From: Bacteroidia bacterium
GTDB taxonomy: Bacteria > Bacteroidota > Bacteroidia > Flavobacteriales > Flavobacteriaceae
Length of the DNA stretch: 64,000 nt
Reading direction: 5' to 3'
Assembly: GCA_030427865.1 (NCBI GenBank)
Contig: JAUICK010000006.1
Span: 62,001 to 126,000, forward strand
The translations under genes and the position numbers were made by a program. Positions 36,618-46,205 of the stretch are shown in pieces; position 1 is the stretch's first letter; each line of letters opens with the position of its first letter. The notes beneath the pieces are model-generated. The model ran no database searches. It was not told the origin of the DNA and saw nothing but the letters and a program-made list of their open reading frames with translations.

Positions 36618-37412
36618 ATGTCTAAATCTAATAATTATCCTATTGGTCTTTTTGATTCTGGTGTAGGTGGCACTTCTATTTGGAAAGAAATAAAACTACT
36701 TTTACCTAACGAATCTACCATTTATCTTTCAGATAGTAAAAATGCTCCTTATGGTAATAAGAATAAAGAAGATATAATTAAATTATCTATTAAAAATACA
36801 GAATATCTTATAGCGAAAAACTGTAAGTTAATTGTAGTTGCCTGCAATACAGCAACAACAAATGCTATTAAACTTTTAAGAGAAAAGTATGATATTCCTT
36901 TTATAGGAATTGAACCAGCCATTAAACCAGCTGCTTTAAAAACCAAAACTAATACTATTGGTATTCTTGCTACAAAAGGTACTTTAAACAGTAAATTATT
37001 CGAAAAAACTTCTAATAAAATCAATCAAAAAATAATTAGAAAGGAAATTATAGGTAAGGGATTAGTTGAATTAATAGAAAACGGAAAACTATATTCTGAT
37101 GAAATGACACAGCTTCTATCTTCTTACATTACTCCTTTAATGAAACAAAATGTAGATTGTTTGGTCTTAGGATGCACACATTATCCTTATTTGATTCCTC
37201 AAATAAGAGAAATTGTTGGACACAATATTCAGATTATAGATTCTGGTGAAGCAGTTGCAAGACAAACAAAAGCTATTTTAGAAAAACATCAATTAGTAAA
37301 CACTTCTAATATAGAAGCAACACATCAATTATTTATTAACAAGAATAAAAAGTTTTTAGAATTTTTAATTCAAACAAATAATCAAATAAAAGTTATAGAA
37401 AAAGATTTTTAA
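36618..37412 (+). CDS. murI: Glutamate racemase
   Basis: Makes D-glutamate for peptidoglycan. At 264 residues it is of normal length. The two catalytic cysteines are visible in VVACNTATTNAIKLL and LGCTHYPYLIPQI, and the substrate motif GLFDSGVGGTSIW opens the protein. The start lies 10 bases after the terminator of the OmpH operon, so some transcription may be read through. It overlaps the convergent porP-like gene by 4 bases. Confidence 0.96.
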   Translation: MSKSNNYPIGLFDSGVGGTSIWKEIKLLLPNESTIYLSDSKNAPYGNKNKEDIIKLSIKNTEYLIAKNCKLIVVACNTATTNAIKLLREKYDIPFIGIEPAIKPAALKTKTNTIGILATKGTLNSKLFEKTSNKINQKIIRKEIIGKGLVELIENGKLYSDEMTQLLSSYITPLMKQNVDCLVLGCTHYPYLIPQIREIVGHNIQIIDSGEAVARQTKAILEKHQLVNTSNIEATHQLFINKNKKFLEFLIQTNNQIKVIEKDF

Positions 37413-38389
37413 AATCTTCCAAAAGCTGCATTAATATTAGGACAAGCTGCTCCTCTTGGTTCTTTTGTCCATAAATTAATACCAACTGAGACCTGATGAA
37501 ATCCAGAGTTTGTTAAAACAGTATCATTCATTTGATTTGTATAGGTGTAAGAAAACATAAAATTTTCGTAATTAACACCTATAATTGGTGATATAAATTG
37601 AGAATTATCTATAGTATTTGCATCAAAACTTCTTCTGTAAGATACAGCTGCCCAAAGTTGGGTTTTAGATAAAGTCTTATAAGCTTTAATGTTAAAATCT
37701 GCTATTCTCTCTCCTGTTCCTTGTTTTACTTGAAGCATTAAAGAAGGTTCTAGCTGAATATAATTATCTTCTCCATAATAATAACCAACAGATAGAATAA
37801 AATTTCTTAGGTCTAAAGGCTCTTGCACATTTAGGTTGTTCTTGGCAGTTAGTAATAAATTCTTTACCGTAAAGTAAGAAAACAAACCTCCTCTATGATA
37901 AGCAACACTAAAATCGGCATTATAATAGCTTGTACTTTGTATAATTGCAGCAACATCTCCTGTTCCAAAAGATCTTTGGTCAGATTGATTTTGTACAAAT
38001 GTAAAAGCTAAACCAAAAGACAGTTGTTCAAAAAAACGACCATCACTTAAAGGTAAGTGATAAGCATAGGTTCCTTGTATACCTTTCTGAGAATGAAATC
38101 CGTTTTTATCATTAAATAAAACAAAACCATAACCAGCATTAGATTCTTCTCCAAATTTTGTATGAAAACTTAATGTTTGTAAAGCTGGTGCATTGGGTAT
38201 ACCAGCCCATTGCTGTCTGGCAGTCATTCTTAATTTACTTGAATTTCCTATACCTGCTGCAGAAGGATGAACCAGATATACATTATCAGACAAATAATCT
38301 TGATATATTGGCAATGTTTCTTGGGCGGAATTTTTTACAGAAAAAAATAAGACACATAAGAAACAGAATCGTACGTAATTTAACTTCAT
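37409..38389 (-). CDS. PorP/SprF family type IX secretion membrane protein
   Basis: A 326-residue outer-membrane protein of the PorP/SprF family, which works with the type IX secretion system and with gliding adhesins in Bacteroidetes. A Sec signal (FCFLCVLFFSVKNSAQ) is followed by the family start LPIYQDYLSDNVYLVHPSAA and the strand RMTARQQWAGIPNAPALQTL. Later strands include FMFSYTYTNQMNDTVLTNSG. It is not next to a large adhesin gene here, so its partner is elsewhere. Together with the sorting-domain protein at 26.9 kb it supports an active type IX system. Confidence 0.92.
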   Translation of the reverse strand: MKLNYVRFCFLCVLFFSVKNSAQETLPIYQDYLSDNVYLVHPSAAGIGNSSKLRMTARQQWAGIPNAPALQTLSFHTKFGEESNAGYGFVLFNDKNGFHSQKGIQGTYAYHLPLSDGRFFEQLSFGLAFTFVQNQSDQRSFGTGDVAAIIQSTSYYNADFSVAYHRGGLFSYFTVKNLLLTAKNNLNVQEPLDLRNFILSVGYYYGEDNYIQLEPSLMLQVKQGTGERIADFNIKAYKTLSKTQLWAAVSYRRSFDANTIDNSQFISPIIGVNYENFMFSYTYTNQMNDTVLTNSGFHQVSVGINLWTKEPRGAACPNINAAFGRF

Positions 38390-38550
38390 TAAAGCGAGAT
38401 TATTTTAAGTTTCCAAATATATCGTTTTTCTGATAATAAATTCTTTTCAACTTAAACTTTTAACACTGTATTTAAACTGTTTTTTTTTCTTTTTATTGTT
38501 TTCTTAACTCAATAGATTGTTAAAGGTTTTGTAATGAGTAAAAAAACAAT

Positions 38551-39249
38551 TTAATGACACGCTTTTGTAGAAGAAACCAAATCTAAAACTGGCTCTGGAG
38601 AAATGTACGGAATACCTAATCCTAAACCTCTTAACACAAACAATACACCAATAAAAACAACTACAATTGGTATTGCTCTTTGAATTTTTTTCTTGAAAGT
38701 TCCTTTGGTAAAATTTCCTAAAAAAACAACTGCTGTCATTAACGGTATTGTACCTAAACCAAATAAAAACATATATAAACTTCCAGATAATGCATTTGTA
38801 GTTGCTAATGCGCCAAAAACTGCCATGTATACCAATCCACAAGGCAAAAAGCCATTTAAAAAACCAATGGTAAAAAAAGTGTCGTTTCTTTTCTTTTTTA
38901 GTTCTTTTCCTAAGGTGCTCTTTACCTTAAAAATAGTTTTATTAATTCCTTTAGAAAAATTAATTTTAGAAAAAAATGTTGGAAATAGAATAATTAAAAT
39001 CATACTTAGACCAACAATTATAGAGAGTTGCTGTTGAAATCCGAAGAAATAAAAACCTTTTCCTAAAAAACCAAAAAGAAGTCCTATTATACTGTAAGTA
39101 AACAATCTTCCTAAATGATAACTTAATACTTGAAAAAAACCTTTAGATTTGTTATTTCTATCAATAGGTAACATAAATGCAATAGGACCGCACATTCCAA
39201 CACAATGGAAACTACCTAATAACCCGAATATAATTGCAGAAATTAACAT
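38551..39249 (-). CDS. Sulfite exporter TauE/SafE family protein of the cbb3 locus
   Basis: A 232-residue membrane protein with about six helices. The hallmark is the N-terminal motif GSFHCVGMCGPIAFML, with the HCxGMC pair thought to bind copper or a thiol partner in cbb3-linked members. FLPCGLVYMAVFG is the second, inverted repeat. The gene overlaps the ccoH gene by one base and is the last of the oxidase operon, so a role in copper delivery or cytochrome maturation is more likely than sulfite export (inference). Confidence 0.88.
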   Translation of the reverse strand: MLISAIIFGLLGSFHCVGMCGPIAFMLPIDRNNKSKGFFQVLSYHLGRLFTYSIIGLLFGFLGKGFYFFGFQQQLSIIVGLSMILIILFPTFFSKINFSKGINKTIFKVKSTLGKELKKKRNDTFFTIGFLNGFLPCGLVYMAVFGALATTNALSGSLYMFLFGLGTIPLMTAVVFLGNFTKGTFKKKIQRAIPIVVVFIGVLFVLRGLGLGIPYISPEPVLDLVSSTKACH

Positions 39250-39695
39250 TAAAAAATAAGTTCTTGTTTAAATAAATAATCTTTATTTTTATAATTCCAA
39301 GAAACAGTTATGTTCCAACGACCATCTAACAAACGTTTCTCAGGCACGAGCAAATATGTATTAGTTAACGAAATAGGTATTTCGAAATCTAATTGTTTAT
39401 TAGATGGTCTATATAGGAACACTTTACCTTTAATCCCTTTAGGGGCGAAATTAGAGGGAAAATTTATTTGTATACCTTTTAGTGTTCTATTTAAAGTAAT
39501 ATTTTCTTCTAATGCTTTTGCGTTTTTAGTAGCATCAATTTCTTGTTGATAAAGTAATTCTTGTTGATAATATTTATCTGTAACCAAATCGTGACTATAG
39601 GTGTTATCTGTACTCATTGTAATTACGAAATACATAATAAATGATATAAAACCTACAATAGCAATAACAATTCCTGTTCCCCAATTAAATTTCAT
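39249..39695 (-). CDS. ccoH: FixH/CcoH-type protein
   Basis: A 148-residue protein with one N-terminal membrane anchor (GTGIVIAIVGFISFIMYFVI) and a beta-rich periplasmic domain. It carries the FixH pattern DLVTDKYYQQELLYQQEIDA and VFLYRPSNKQLDFEIPI and ends with GRWNITVSWNYKNKDYLFKQ. CcoH takes part in assembling the cbb3 oxidase. Its position between ccoG and the SafE-like gene agrees. Confidence 0.9.
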   Translation of the reverse strand: MKFNWGTGIVIAIVGFISFIMYFVITMSTDNTYSHDLVTDKYYQQELLYQQEIDATKNAKALEENITLNRTLKGIQINFPSNFAPKGIKGKVFLYRPSNKQLDFEIPISLTNTYLLVPEKRLLDGRWNITVSWNYKNKDYLFKQELIF

Positions 39696-39723
39696 AATCT
39701 AAATTTTTACTTTAACAGTCTTC

Positions 39724-39750
39724 GAGATTTCTCCTAACGTCGAAATGACA
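39724..39750. repeat. Dispersed palindromic repeat, partial unit
   Basis: The stretch contains GAGATTTCTCC followed by CGTCGAAATGACA, one half of the repeat family seen in icmF and at 11970. It lies in the ccoH-ccoG spacer. Confidence 0.55.
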
Positions 39751-39798
39751 ACAACATTTTAATTTATTAATAGCTCGCTCCTTCTAACTTCTAACTAA

Positions 39799-41223
39799 TT
39801 ACCTATAATTTCTTGGTCCTAAAAAGTTGGTTACTGTAGTTTCTATTAGTTTATCTCCGCTAAAAACTCCTATTTCTAACTTTTCTTTATCGCCTTTTAT
39901 GGCTGATGCATTTAATTCTATAAATAAAGTTCCTTCTGCTAAACCTTGCTTTGGTACTATAAAATTATGATTAGACACTAATTTAATGGTTCCTTTATGA
40001 GATAAAATTTTATAGTTTACATCTGTGATGTCTTTTGTGGTTTTATTAATGACTTTATAAGTATAGACGTTACTAATAATGTTATTTTCTTTATGTTGAT
40101 ATAATTGCCCTGGTAATCTTAAAATAGTTGCTTCTACATCGTTTCTTAAGAACAACATGCCTATTAAAATTCCAACTAAAATGAAAAGAACTGCAGAATA
40201 ACCTTTCATTCTTGCTGATAATTTGAAAGGTTTTTTTTGATCGATATTATCTTCGCTAGCATAACGAATCAAACCTTTTGGCAAGCCAACGCTTTCCATC
40301 ATATGATCGCATTCATCTATACATGCTGTACAATTTACACACTCTAATTGTGTACCGTTTCTAATATCAATTCCTGTAGGGCAAACAACCACACATTGTT
40401 TACAATCGATACAATCTCCTTTTCCTACTGAAGCTCTATCTTCATTTTTTCTAAATTTAGCTCTTCCTTTCTCTCCTTCTCCACGCTTATAATCGTAAGC
40501 AACATTGATGGTTTTATTATCTAACAAAACACCTTGTAATCTACCATAAGGGCAAGCAATAATACACACTTGTTCTCTAAACCAAGCAAACACAAAATAG
40601 AAAACAGATGTAAAAATTAATAGAGCGATTAACGTACTAATATTATCTAATGGATTTCCGGTAACGTAACTAATAACAGTATCTCCACCAATTAAATATG
40701 CTAAAAATACATTAGCAATAATGAAAGAAATTACAAAGAAAATAAACCATTTTAAAAGCCTTTTTCTAATTTTTTCTGCATTCCAAGGTTGTTTACTTAA
40801 ACGAATTTGTTTTCCTCTATCTCCATCAATCCAATATTCTATTTTTCTAAAAACCATTTCCATAAAAATGGTTTGTGGGCAAATCCACCCACAAAAAATA
40901 CGACCAAAAACTACGGTAAATAGAATTATAAAAACAACACCAACAATCATTGAAACCACCAATAGATGAAAATCTTGCGGCCAGAAAGGAAAACTAAAAA
41001 TATTAAATTTACGTTCTAAAACATTAAACAATAAAAACTGATTTCCATTAATTTTAAGGAATGGAGCAGTAAGCAAAAAAATAAGTAAAAAGTAACTTAC
41101 ATAACTTCTGTATTTGTAAAATTTTCCGCTTGGTTTTTTAGGAAAAACCCAAGAACGTTTTCCTTCTTTGTTTACAGTAGCAATACTATCTCTAAATTGT
41201 TCGTCCTTGGGAGTTTCCATCAT
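39799..41223 (-). CDS. ccoG: Cytochrome c oxidase accessory protein CcoG
   Basis: A 474-residue membrane protein with five helices. It has the ferredoxin-like cluster motifs CIDCKQCVVVCPTGID and CVNCTACIDECDHMM for two 4Fe-4S centres, and the earlier pair WICPQTIFMEMVF and CIIACPYGRLQGV. A C-terminal immunoglobulin-like domain follows in the periplasm. CcoG is a cupric reductase needed for copper loading of the cbb3 oxidase. The gene follows ccoP by 41 bases. Confidence 0.95.
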   Translation of the reverse strand: MMETPKDEQFRDSIATVNKEGKRSWVFPKKPSGKFYKYRSYVSYFLLIFLLTAPFLKINGNQFLLFNVLERKFNIFSFPFWPQDFHLLVVSMIVGVVFIILFTVVFGRIFCGWICPQTIFMEMVFRKIEYWIDGDRGKQIRLSKQPWNAEKIRKRLLKWFIFFVISFIIANVFLAYLIGGDTVISYVTGNPLDNISTLIALLIFTSVFYFVFAWFREQVCIIACPYGRLQGVLLDNKTINVAYDYKRGEGEKGRAKFRKNEDRASVGKGDCIDCKQCVVVCPTGIDIRNGTQLECVNCTACIDECDHMMESVGLPKGLIRYASEDNIDQKKPFKLSARMKGYSAVLFILVGILIGMLFLRNDVEATILRLPGQLYQHKENNIISNVYTYKVINKTTKDITDVNYKILSHKGTIKLVSNHNFIVPKQGLAEGTLFIELNASAIKGDKEKLEIGVFSGDKLIETTVTNFLGPRNYR

Positions 41224-41264
41224 TAATTGTATATCAAAAAGTACTTTCTAAATTTTAATAAAAT

Positions 41265-42125
41265 CTATTCTTGAACCCATTTATCTCCTTCTGCAGCTTT
41301 AGGATTTGCTGGTGTGGTACCTTGCAACGAAATTACATAGCTTGCTACTTTGGCAATATCACCTGCTTTTAGAGTTTTATTCCAAGCAATCATACCTTTA
41401 CCATCTCTACCTCCATCATGAATTGTTTTAAAAACATTTTTAATTCCTCCTCCTAAAATCCAATATTCGTCTGTTAAATTTGGTCCAATGGAACCTCCAC
41501 CATCTGCTAAATGACAAGAAGCACAGTTTAGTTTAAATATTGCTTTACCTCTATTTAAATCTTTTGCATCTGTTAATAGTGTAACATTTTCTGCAGTAAT
41601 TAATTCTACTGGAGCATTTTCTCTGTATTTTTTAAGCTCTGCTTTTGCTTCTGCAACTGCCAACTTATATTCAGTTGCTTGGTCATTTCCATCTAAAACA
41701 TGGAATCTTACCAAATACACAACAGCAAAAATAATTGTTGCATAGAACATATATACCCACCATGGTGGAAGCGAATTGTCTAATTCTCTAATTCCGTCGT
41801 AATTGTGGTCTAAGACAATTTCTTCTTCTTCTTCAATATCTTTTGCTTTAGTCCAAGATTTTAATACTCTTTTTACCCAAGCATTACTCTCTTCTGGTAC
41901 AATTCCATCTTTTTCATTTTGTAATTCTCTTGCTTTATTATAAGCAATAACATTGACCATTTCTTTTAAAACAATCACCAAAATAAATCCGATAAGCGCT
42001 AACCAAACTAAAGGATTTTCGTACACATCAAATGGGTTTTCGTACACCATAAACGACTTTGCAAGCGCAATAAACGTAACAATTACAAAGATTATATATA
42101 TTATAGATTGAAAAGATTTTTTCAT
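41265..42125 (-). CDS. ccoP: Cbb3-type cytochrome c oxidase subunit CcoP, single-haem form
   Basis: A c-type cytochrome subunit that feeds electrons to the oxidase. Two N-terminal helices are followed by the CcoP_N motif ELDNSLPPWWVYMFYATIIF (about residues 111-130). One haem site, LNCASCHLADGGGSIGPNL, has its methionine ligand in GMIAWNKTL. The proteobacterial protein has two haem sites; here only one CxxCH is present in 286 residues, as in other Bacteroidetes. It is encoded between ccoQ and ccoG. Confidence 0.94.
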   Translation of the reverse strand: MKKSFQSIIYIIFVIVTFIALAKSFMVYENPFDVYENPLVWLALIGFILVIVLKEMVNVIAYNKARELQNEKDGIVPEESNAWVKRVLKSWTKAKDIEEEEEIVLDHNYDGIRELDNSLPPWWVYMFYATIIFAVVYLVRFHVLDGNDQATEYKLAVAEAKAELKKYRENAPVELITAENVTLLTDAKDLNRGKAIFKLNCASCHLADGGGSIGPNLTDEYWILGGGIKNVFKTIHDGGRDGKGMIAWNKTLKAGDIAKVASYVISLQGTTPANPKAAEGDKWVQE

Positions 42126-42137
42126 TGTGTTTTATTT

Positions 42138-42305
42138 TTAATGATCTAATGGTAAATTACTTACCGTATTTATATATTCTTTTTTTGCTGTAAAAACCCA
42201 CCAAAACAAGGCCACAAAAAAAGTAAAGAAAATAACTAATGATATCATCGGATAAATTTCTATTCCGGTAATACTCTCCATATGGTTTTTTACAAATTTT
42301 AACAT
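42138..42305 (-). CDS. ccoQ: CcoQ-like small membrane subunit
   Basis: A 55-residue protein read from the ATG at 42303-42305 to the TAA at 42138-42140. One transmembrane helix (YPMISLVIFFTFFVALFWWV) is followed by the CcoQ end FTAKKEYINTVSNLPLDH. It lies exactly between ccoNO and ccoP, as in other Bacteroidetes oxidase operons. It is too short for many gene callers. Confidence 0.88.
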   Translation of the reverse strand: MLKFVKNHMESITGIEIYPMISLVIFFTFFVALFWWVFTAKKEYINTVSNLPLDH

Positions 42306-42309
42306 GGTC

Positions 42310-44505
42310 TTATTTTTTAGAAATTTTTTGTTCGTCTTTAACTTTAATATCAGTTCCTAAACGTTGGATATAAGCAATAATAGCTACAATCTCTCTGTTT
42401 TTCATTTCTACAAAAGGCTCTCCGTTTTCTTGAGCATATTTTTTATCTGCTTCGTAATTTTTAGCAAAATCTGGGTCTGCATATAAGTTTTTCTCAATTT
42501 GTGTACCTTGTTCTAACATACTTTGTTGAGCATTAGCAATATCATCTTCTGTATAAGGAACCCCTAAGGTTACCATTGCTTTCATTTTACTCTCTGTATC
42601 AGACTTATCAAGTTCGTTTCTAATTAACCATTTATAGGATGGCATAATAGAACCTGGTGATGTACTTTGCGGGTCGTACATATGGTTTAAGTGCCAGCTA
42701 TCGTTATATTTCTGACCAACTCTATGTAAATCTGGACCTGTACGTTTACTACCCCATAAGAATGGGTGGTCGTACACAAACTCACCTGCTTTAGAGTATT
42801 CTCCATAACGTTCTACTTCACTTCTAAAAGGTCTTACCATTTGCGAGTGACATCCCACACAACCTTCTCTAATATATAAATCACGTCCTTCTAATTCTAA
42901 AGGTGTATAGGGTTTTACACTGCTAATTGTTGGTATATTAGATTCTACTAATAAAGTTGGAATAATCTGAACAACACCTCCAATTAAAATAGCAATTGTA
43001 GCATAGATTGTTAATTTGATAGGTTTTCTTTCTAACCAAGTATGCCATCCTTCGCCTTTAGTTCTATATTTTGGCACTTTTGTTAAAGCAGCAGCTTCTG
43101 CTAATTCATCTTCTACTCCACTTCCAGATTTTACTGTTTTAACCACATTGTACAACATTACAATAGCACCTATGATAAACATAGTTCCTCCAATGGCACG
43201 CATCCAATACATTGGAATAATTTCGTTTACAGTTTCTAAAAAGTTTCCATACGTTAAAGAACCATCAGGATTAAACTGTTTCCACATAGAAGCTTGCACA
43301 AAACCTGCTACATACATTGGCAATGCATACATAATAATACCTAAAGTACCAATCCAAAAGTGGAAATTTGCTAAGGCTGTAGAATATAATTTTGTTTTAA
43401 ACATTCTTGGGATTAACCAATACAACATACCAAAGGTTAAGAATCCGTTCCAAGCTAAAGCACCAACGTGTACGTGTGCTATAATCCAATCGCTAAAGTG
43501 TGCAATTGCGTTTACGTTTTTTAATGATAACATTGGTCCTTCAAAAGTTGCCATACCATAACCAGTAATGGCAACAACCATAAATTTTAAGGTTGGATCG
43601 GTTCTTACTTTATCCCAAGCACCTCTTAAGGTTAATAATCCATTAATCATACCTCCCCAAGATGGAGCAATTAACATTACAGAAAATGCAACTCCTAAAT
43701 TTTGAGCCCAATCTGGTAAAGAAGTATATAATAAATGGTGAGGTCCAGCCCAGATATAAATAAAGATTAAAGACCAAAAGTGAACAATTGACAATCGATA
43801 AGAATATACAGGTCTATTTGCCGCTTTGGGTACAAAATAATACATTAACCCTAAAAATGGTGTAGTTAAGAAAAATGCCACAGCATTATGGCCATACCAC
43901 CATTGCACAAGTGCATCTTGTACACCTGCATAAACAGAGTAACTTTTTAAGGCACTTACAGGTAATTCTAAACTATTAAAAATATGTAAAACTGCAACTG
44001 TTACAAATGTTGCTAAGTAAAACCAAACTGCTACATATAAATGGCGTTGTCTTCTTTTTAAGATTGTCCAAATCATATTTACACCAAAAGCAACCCAAAC
44101 TAAAGCAATAGCAATGTCTATTGGCCATTCTAATTCAGCATATTCTTTAGATGTTGTGTACCCTAAAGGTAAAGTTATGGCTGCAGCAACTATAATTAAT
44201 TGCCATCCCCAAAAATTGAACTTACTTAAAAAATCGCTTGCCATTCTTGTTTTTAACAATCGTTGTAATGAGTAATAAACACCCGCATACATGGCGTTTC
44301 CAACAAAAGCGAAAATTACAGCATTTGTATGTAAAGGTCTTAAACGCCCAAAACTTAACCACGAAATACCGTCTGTTAAGTTGGGGAATAAAAACATTAA
44401 AGCTAAAATTAGCCCAACTGTAAACCCAACAATACCCCAAAGTAATGTTGCGTAGATGAAATTTTTTACGATCTTATTATCGTAATAAAATTGTTGCATT
44501 TCCAT
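42310..44505 (-). CDS. ccoNO: Fused cbb3 oxidase subunits I and II (CcoNO)
   Basis: A 731-residue fusion of the catalytic subunit CcoN with the membrane-bound cytochrome c CcoO, typical of Bacteroidetes. The CcoN part (about 1-480) shows the haem and copper ligands in WWYGHNAVAFFLT, WAGPHHLLYTSLP and IIAHVHVGALAWNG. The CcoO part starts after a linker, with REGCVGCHSQMVRPFRSE as the haem c site and GSIMPSYKWL carrying the methionine ligand. It reduces oxygen at high affinity in the inner membrane. The order ccoS, ccoNO, ccoQ, ccoP, ccoG, ccoH forms one operon. Confidence 0.97.
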   Translation of the reverse strand: MEMQQFYYDNKIVKNFIYATLLWGIVGFTVGLILALMFLFPNLTDGISWLSFGRLRPLHTNAVIFAFVGNAMYAGVYYSLQRLLKTRMASDFLSKFNFWGWQLIIVAAAITLPLGYTTSKEYAELEWPIDIAIALVWVAFGVNMIWTILKRRQRHLYVAVWFYLATFVTVAVLHIFNSLELPVSALKSYSVYAGVQDALVQWWYGHNAVAFFLTTPFLGLMYYFVPKAANRPVYSYRLSIVHFWSLIFIYIWAGPHHLLYTSLPDWAQNLGVAFSVMLIAPSWGGMINGLLTLRGAWDKVRTDPTLKFMVVAITGYGMATFEGPMLSLKNVNAIAHFSDWIIAHVHVGALAWNGFLTFGMLYWLIPRMFKTKLYSTALANFHFWIGTLGIIMYALPMYVAGFVQASMWKQFNPDGSLTYGNFLETVNEIIPMYWMRAIGGTMFIIGAIVMLYNVVKTVKSGSGVEDELAEAAALTKVPKYRTKGEGWHTWLERKPIKLTIYATIAILIGGVVQIIPTLLVESNIPTISSVKPYTPLELEGRDLYIREGCVGCHSQMVRPFRSEVERYGEYSKAGEFVYDHPFLWGSKRTGPDLHRVGQKYNDSWHLNHMYDPQSTSPGSIMPSYKWLIRNELDKSDTESKMKAMVTLGVPYTEDDIANAQQSMLEQGTQIEKNLYADPDFAKNYEADKKYAQENGEPFVEMKNREIVAIIAYIQRLGTDIKVKDEQKISKK

Positions 44506-44527
44506 ATTTACTTAAATTTAATTCTGT

Positions 44528-44695
44528 TTAGTTAGTTTCTTTTTTTTCCTTGACCAATTCATCATCAAACAACATACGCACAGAAGGTGTGTACATATCA
44601 TCATATTGCCCTCTCTTTGTAGAAAGAATGAATATTATAAAAAAAGCTATTGCTACAATAATACTTATAGAAAGTAGTAGGTATATTACGCTCAT
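44528..44695 (-). CDS. ccoS: Cbb3 oxidase assembly protein CcoS
   Basis: A 55-residue protein with one N-terminal helix (MSVIYLLLSISIIVAIAFF) and the CcoS end KRGQYDDMYTPSVRMLFDDE. CcoS is needed to insert cofactors into the oxidase. The ATG at 44693-44695 is chosen because the upstream frame has no conserved sequence and runs through the promoter. It is the first gene of the oxidase operon. Confidence 0.92.
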   Translation of the reverse strand: MSVIYLLLSISIIVAIAFFIIFILSTKRGQYDDMYTPSVRMLFDDELVKEKKETN

Positions 44696-44718
44696 ATCTT
44701 GCCTGATAATTGATTTTT

Positions 44719-44726
44719 CAAAAATA
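44719..44726 (-). promoter_or_regulatory. -7 box of the cbb3 oxidase operon
   Basis: TATTTTTG on the minus strand matches TAnnTTTG, 23 bases before the ccoS start. The FNR-type box is centred about 33 bases upstream, which puts it near -41 of the inferred transcript start. Confidence 0.5.
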
Positions 44727-44749
44727 ATAGTGATAGATTTCTTAAAACA

Positions 44750-44761
44750 TGACAAATATCA
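44750..44761 (-). promoter_or_regulatory. FNR-type box before ccoS
   Basis: On the minus strand TGATATTTGTCA matches TGAT-N4-ATCA with one change. Its place near -41 of the inferred ccoS promoter suits class II activation by the FNR-like protein encoded at 49.7 kb. Confidence 0.5.
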
Positions 44762-44787
44762 TAATTCGTAAATATCTTAATAATTTG

Positions 44788-46152
44788 TTAAATAGTCATC
44801 GAAAATAACTGTGTTTTTGGTTTATTTTTTAATAAATGCGCATCAAAAGCCATACAAATGTTTCTTACATAGGGTCTTGCCTTTTCAGGAATAGCAATCG
44901 AGTTTTCATTTACCTGTACCAAACCGTCTTCTTCCATTTCTTTTAACAATGACAAATGTTTTTCTACATTATTTATTTTCATAGCATCTTCTTCCCACGA
45001 AGTGGAAAAATGACACATCATATTTAAAATGTGTTTTCTAATAATCTGATCTTCTTTAGACAATAAATGACCTCTAAAAATTGGCAGTTCGCCTTCATTT
45101 ACAATTTTTTGATATTCTTTAACTGTCTTTACATTTTGGGCAAATGCATACCAAGAATCGGAAATTGCAGACATTCCTAAACCAATCATTAATTGTGTTT
45201 TATTAGCTGTGTAGCCCATAAAATTTCTATGCAAAGTTTTGTTGATAGTTGCCTTATATAAACTATCGGTTTTCAGTGCAAAATGATCCATACCAATTTC
45301 TTCGTAACCTAATTCTGCAAAAAGATTTTTACCAATTTCATATAGTTCTCTTTTTTCATCATTTTTAGGTAAATCATTTTCATTGAATCCTCTTTGCCCC
45401 ACACCTTTTATCCAAGGTACGTGGGCATAACTGTAAAATGAAATTCGGTCTGGTTGCAATTCTTTGGTCTTGTTAATGGTATGAATTACGTTTTCTTTGG
45501 TTTGAAATGGCAATCCAAAAATTAAATCGTGACTTACAGAAGTATATCCAATTTCTCTGGACCATTTGGTAACCTGTTCTACTGCTTCAAAAGGTTGAAT
45601 TCTATGAATTGCCTTTTGTACTTTTTCGTTGTAATCTTGTACTCCAAAACTGACTCTGGTAAAACCGCAATTAAACAAAGTCTGTAATTGTTCTTTTGTG
45701 GTATTGTTAGGGTGACCTTCAAAACTAAATTCTGCCTCAGGATGTTTATTAGAAAGTGCAAAAATGCCTTCCATTAAGTACGCTAAGTTTTCTTTTGAGA
45801 AAAAAGTGGGAGTTCCACCCCCTAAATGCAATTCTTTGATAATGGGCGTTTCATCAACTAAATCAACATATAATTTCCATTCTTTTAAAACGGTTTTAAT
45901 ATAGTCTTCTTCGACTTCGTGACGTTTGGTAATATGTTTATGACACGCACAAAACGTACACAAACTCTCGCAAAAAGGTAAATGAATATAGATACTTATC
46001 CCTTCTGATGAATTGCTTTCTATAAATGATTTTTGAAAAGATTGAATCCAATCTTGCTTTCTAATTCCTTCTTTATTCCAATAAGGCACTGTTGGATAAC
46101 TGGTATATCTTGGTCCTGGAATATTGTATTTTTGTATTAACGATGTTTTCAT
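44788..46152 (-). CDS. hemN: Oxygen-independent coproporphyrinogen III oxidase
   Basis: A radical SAM enzyme that converts coproporphyrinogen III to protoporphyrinogen IX without oxygen, in haem synthesis. I start it at the ATG at 46150-46152 (MKTSLIQKYNIPGPRYTSYP). The cluster motif is HLPFCESLCTFCACH, followed by ELHLGGGTPTFF and DLIFGLPFQTKENV. At 454 residues it has the usual length of HemN rather than of the shorter HemW. Its place beside the oxidase genes and an FNR-type regulator fits low-oxygen haem supply. Confidence 0.95.
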   Translation of the reverse strand: MKTSLIQKYNIPGPRYTSYPTVPYWNKEGIRKQDWIQSFQKSFIESNSSEGISIYIHLPFCESLCTFCACHKHITKRHEVEEDYIKTVLKEWKLYVDLVDETPIIKELHLGGGTPTFFSKENLAYLMEGIFALSNKHPEAEFSFEGHPNNTTKEQLQTLFNCGFTRVSFGVQDYNEKVQKAIHRIQPFEAVEQVTKWSREIGYTSVSHDLIFGLPFQTKENVIHTINKTKELQPDRISFYSYAHVPWIKGVGQRGFNENDLPKNDEKRELYEIGKNLFAELGYEEIGMDHFALKTDSLYKATINKTLHRNFMGYTANKTQLMIGLGMSAISDSWYAFAQNVKTVKEYQKIVNEGELPIFRGHLLSKEDQIIRKHILNMMCHFSTSWEEDAMKINNVEKHLSLLKEMEEDGLVQVNENSIAIPEKARPYVRNICMAFDAHLLKNKPKTQLFSMTI

Positions 46153-46205
46153 TTGTTCTCGATACAATTTTGTTTCATTTTCAACAAAATCACTCGAACT
46201 GACAA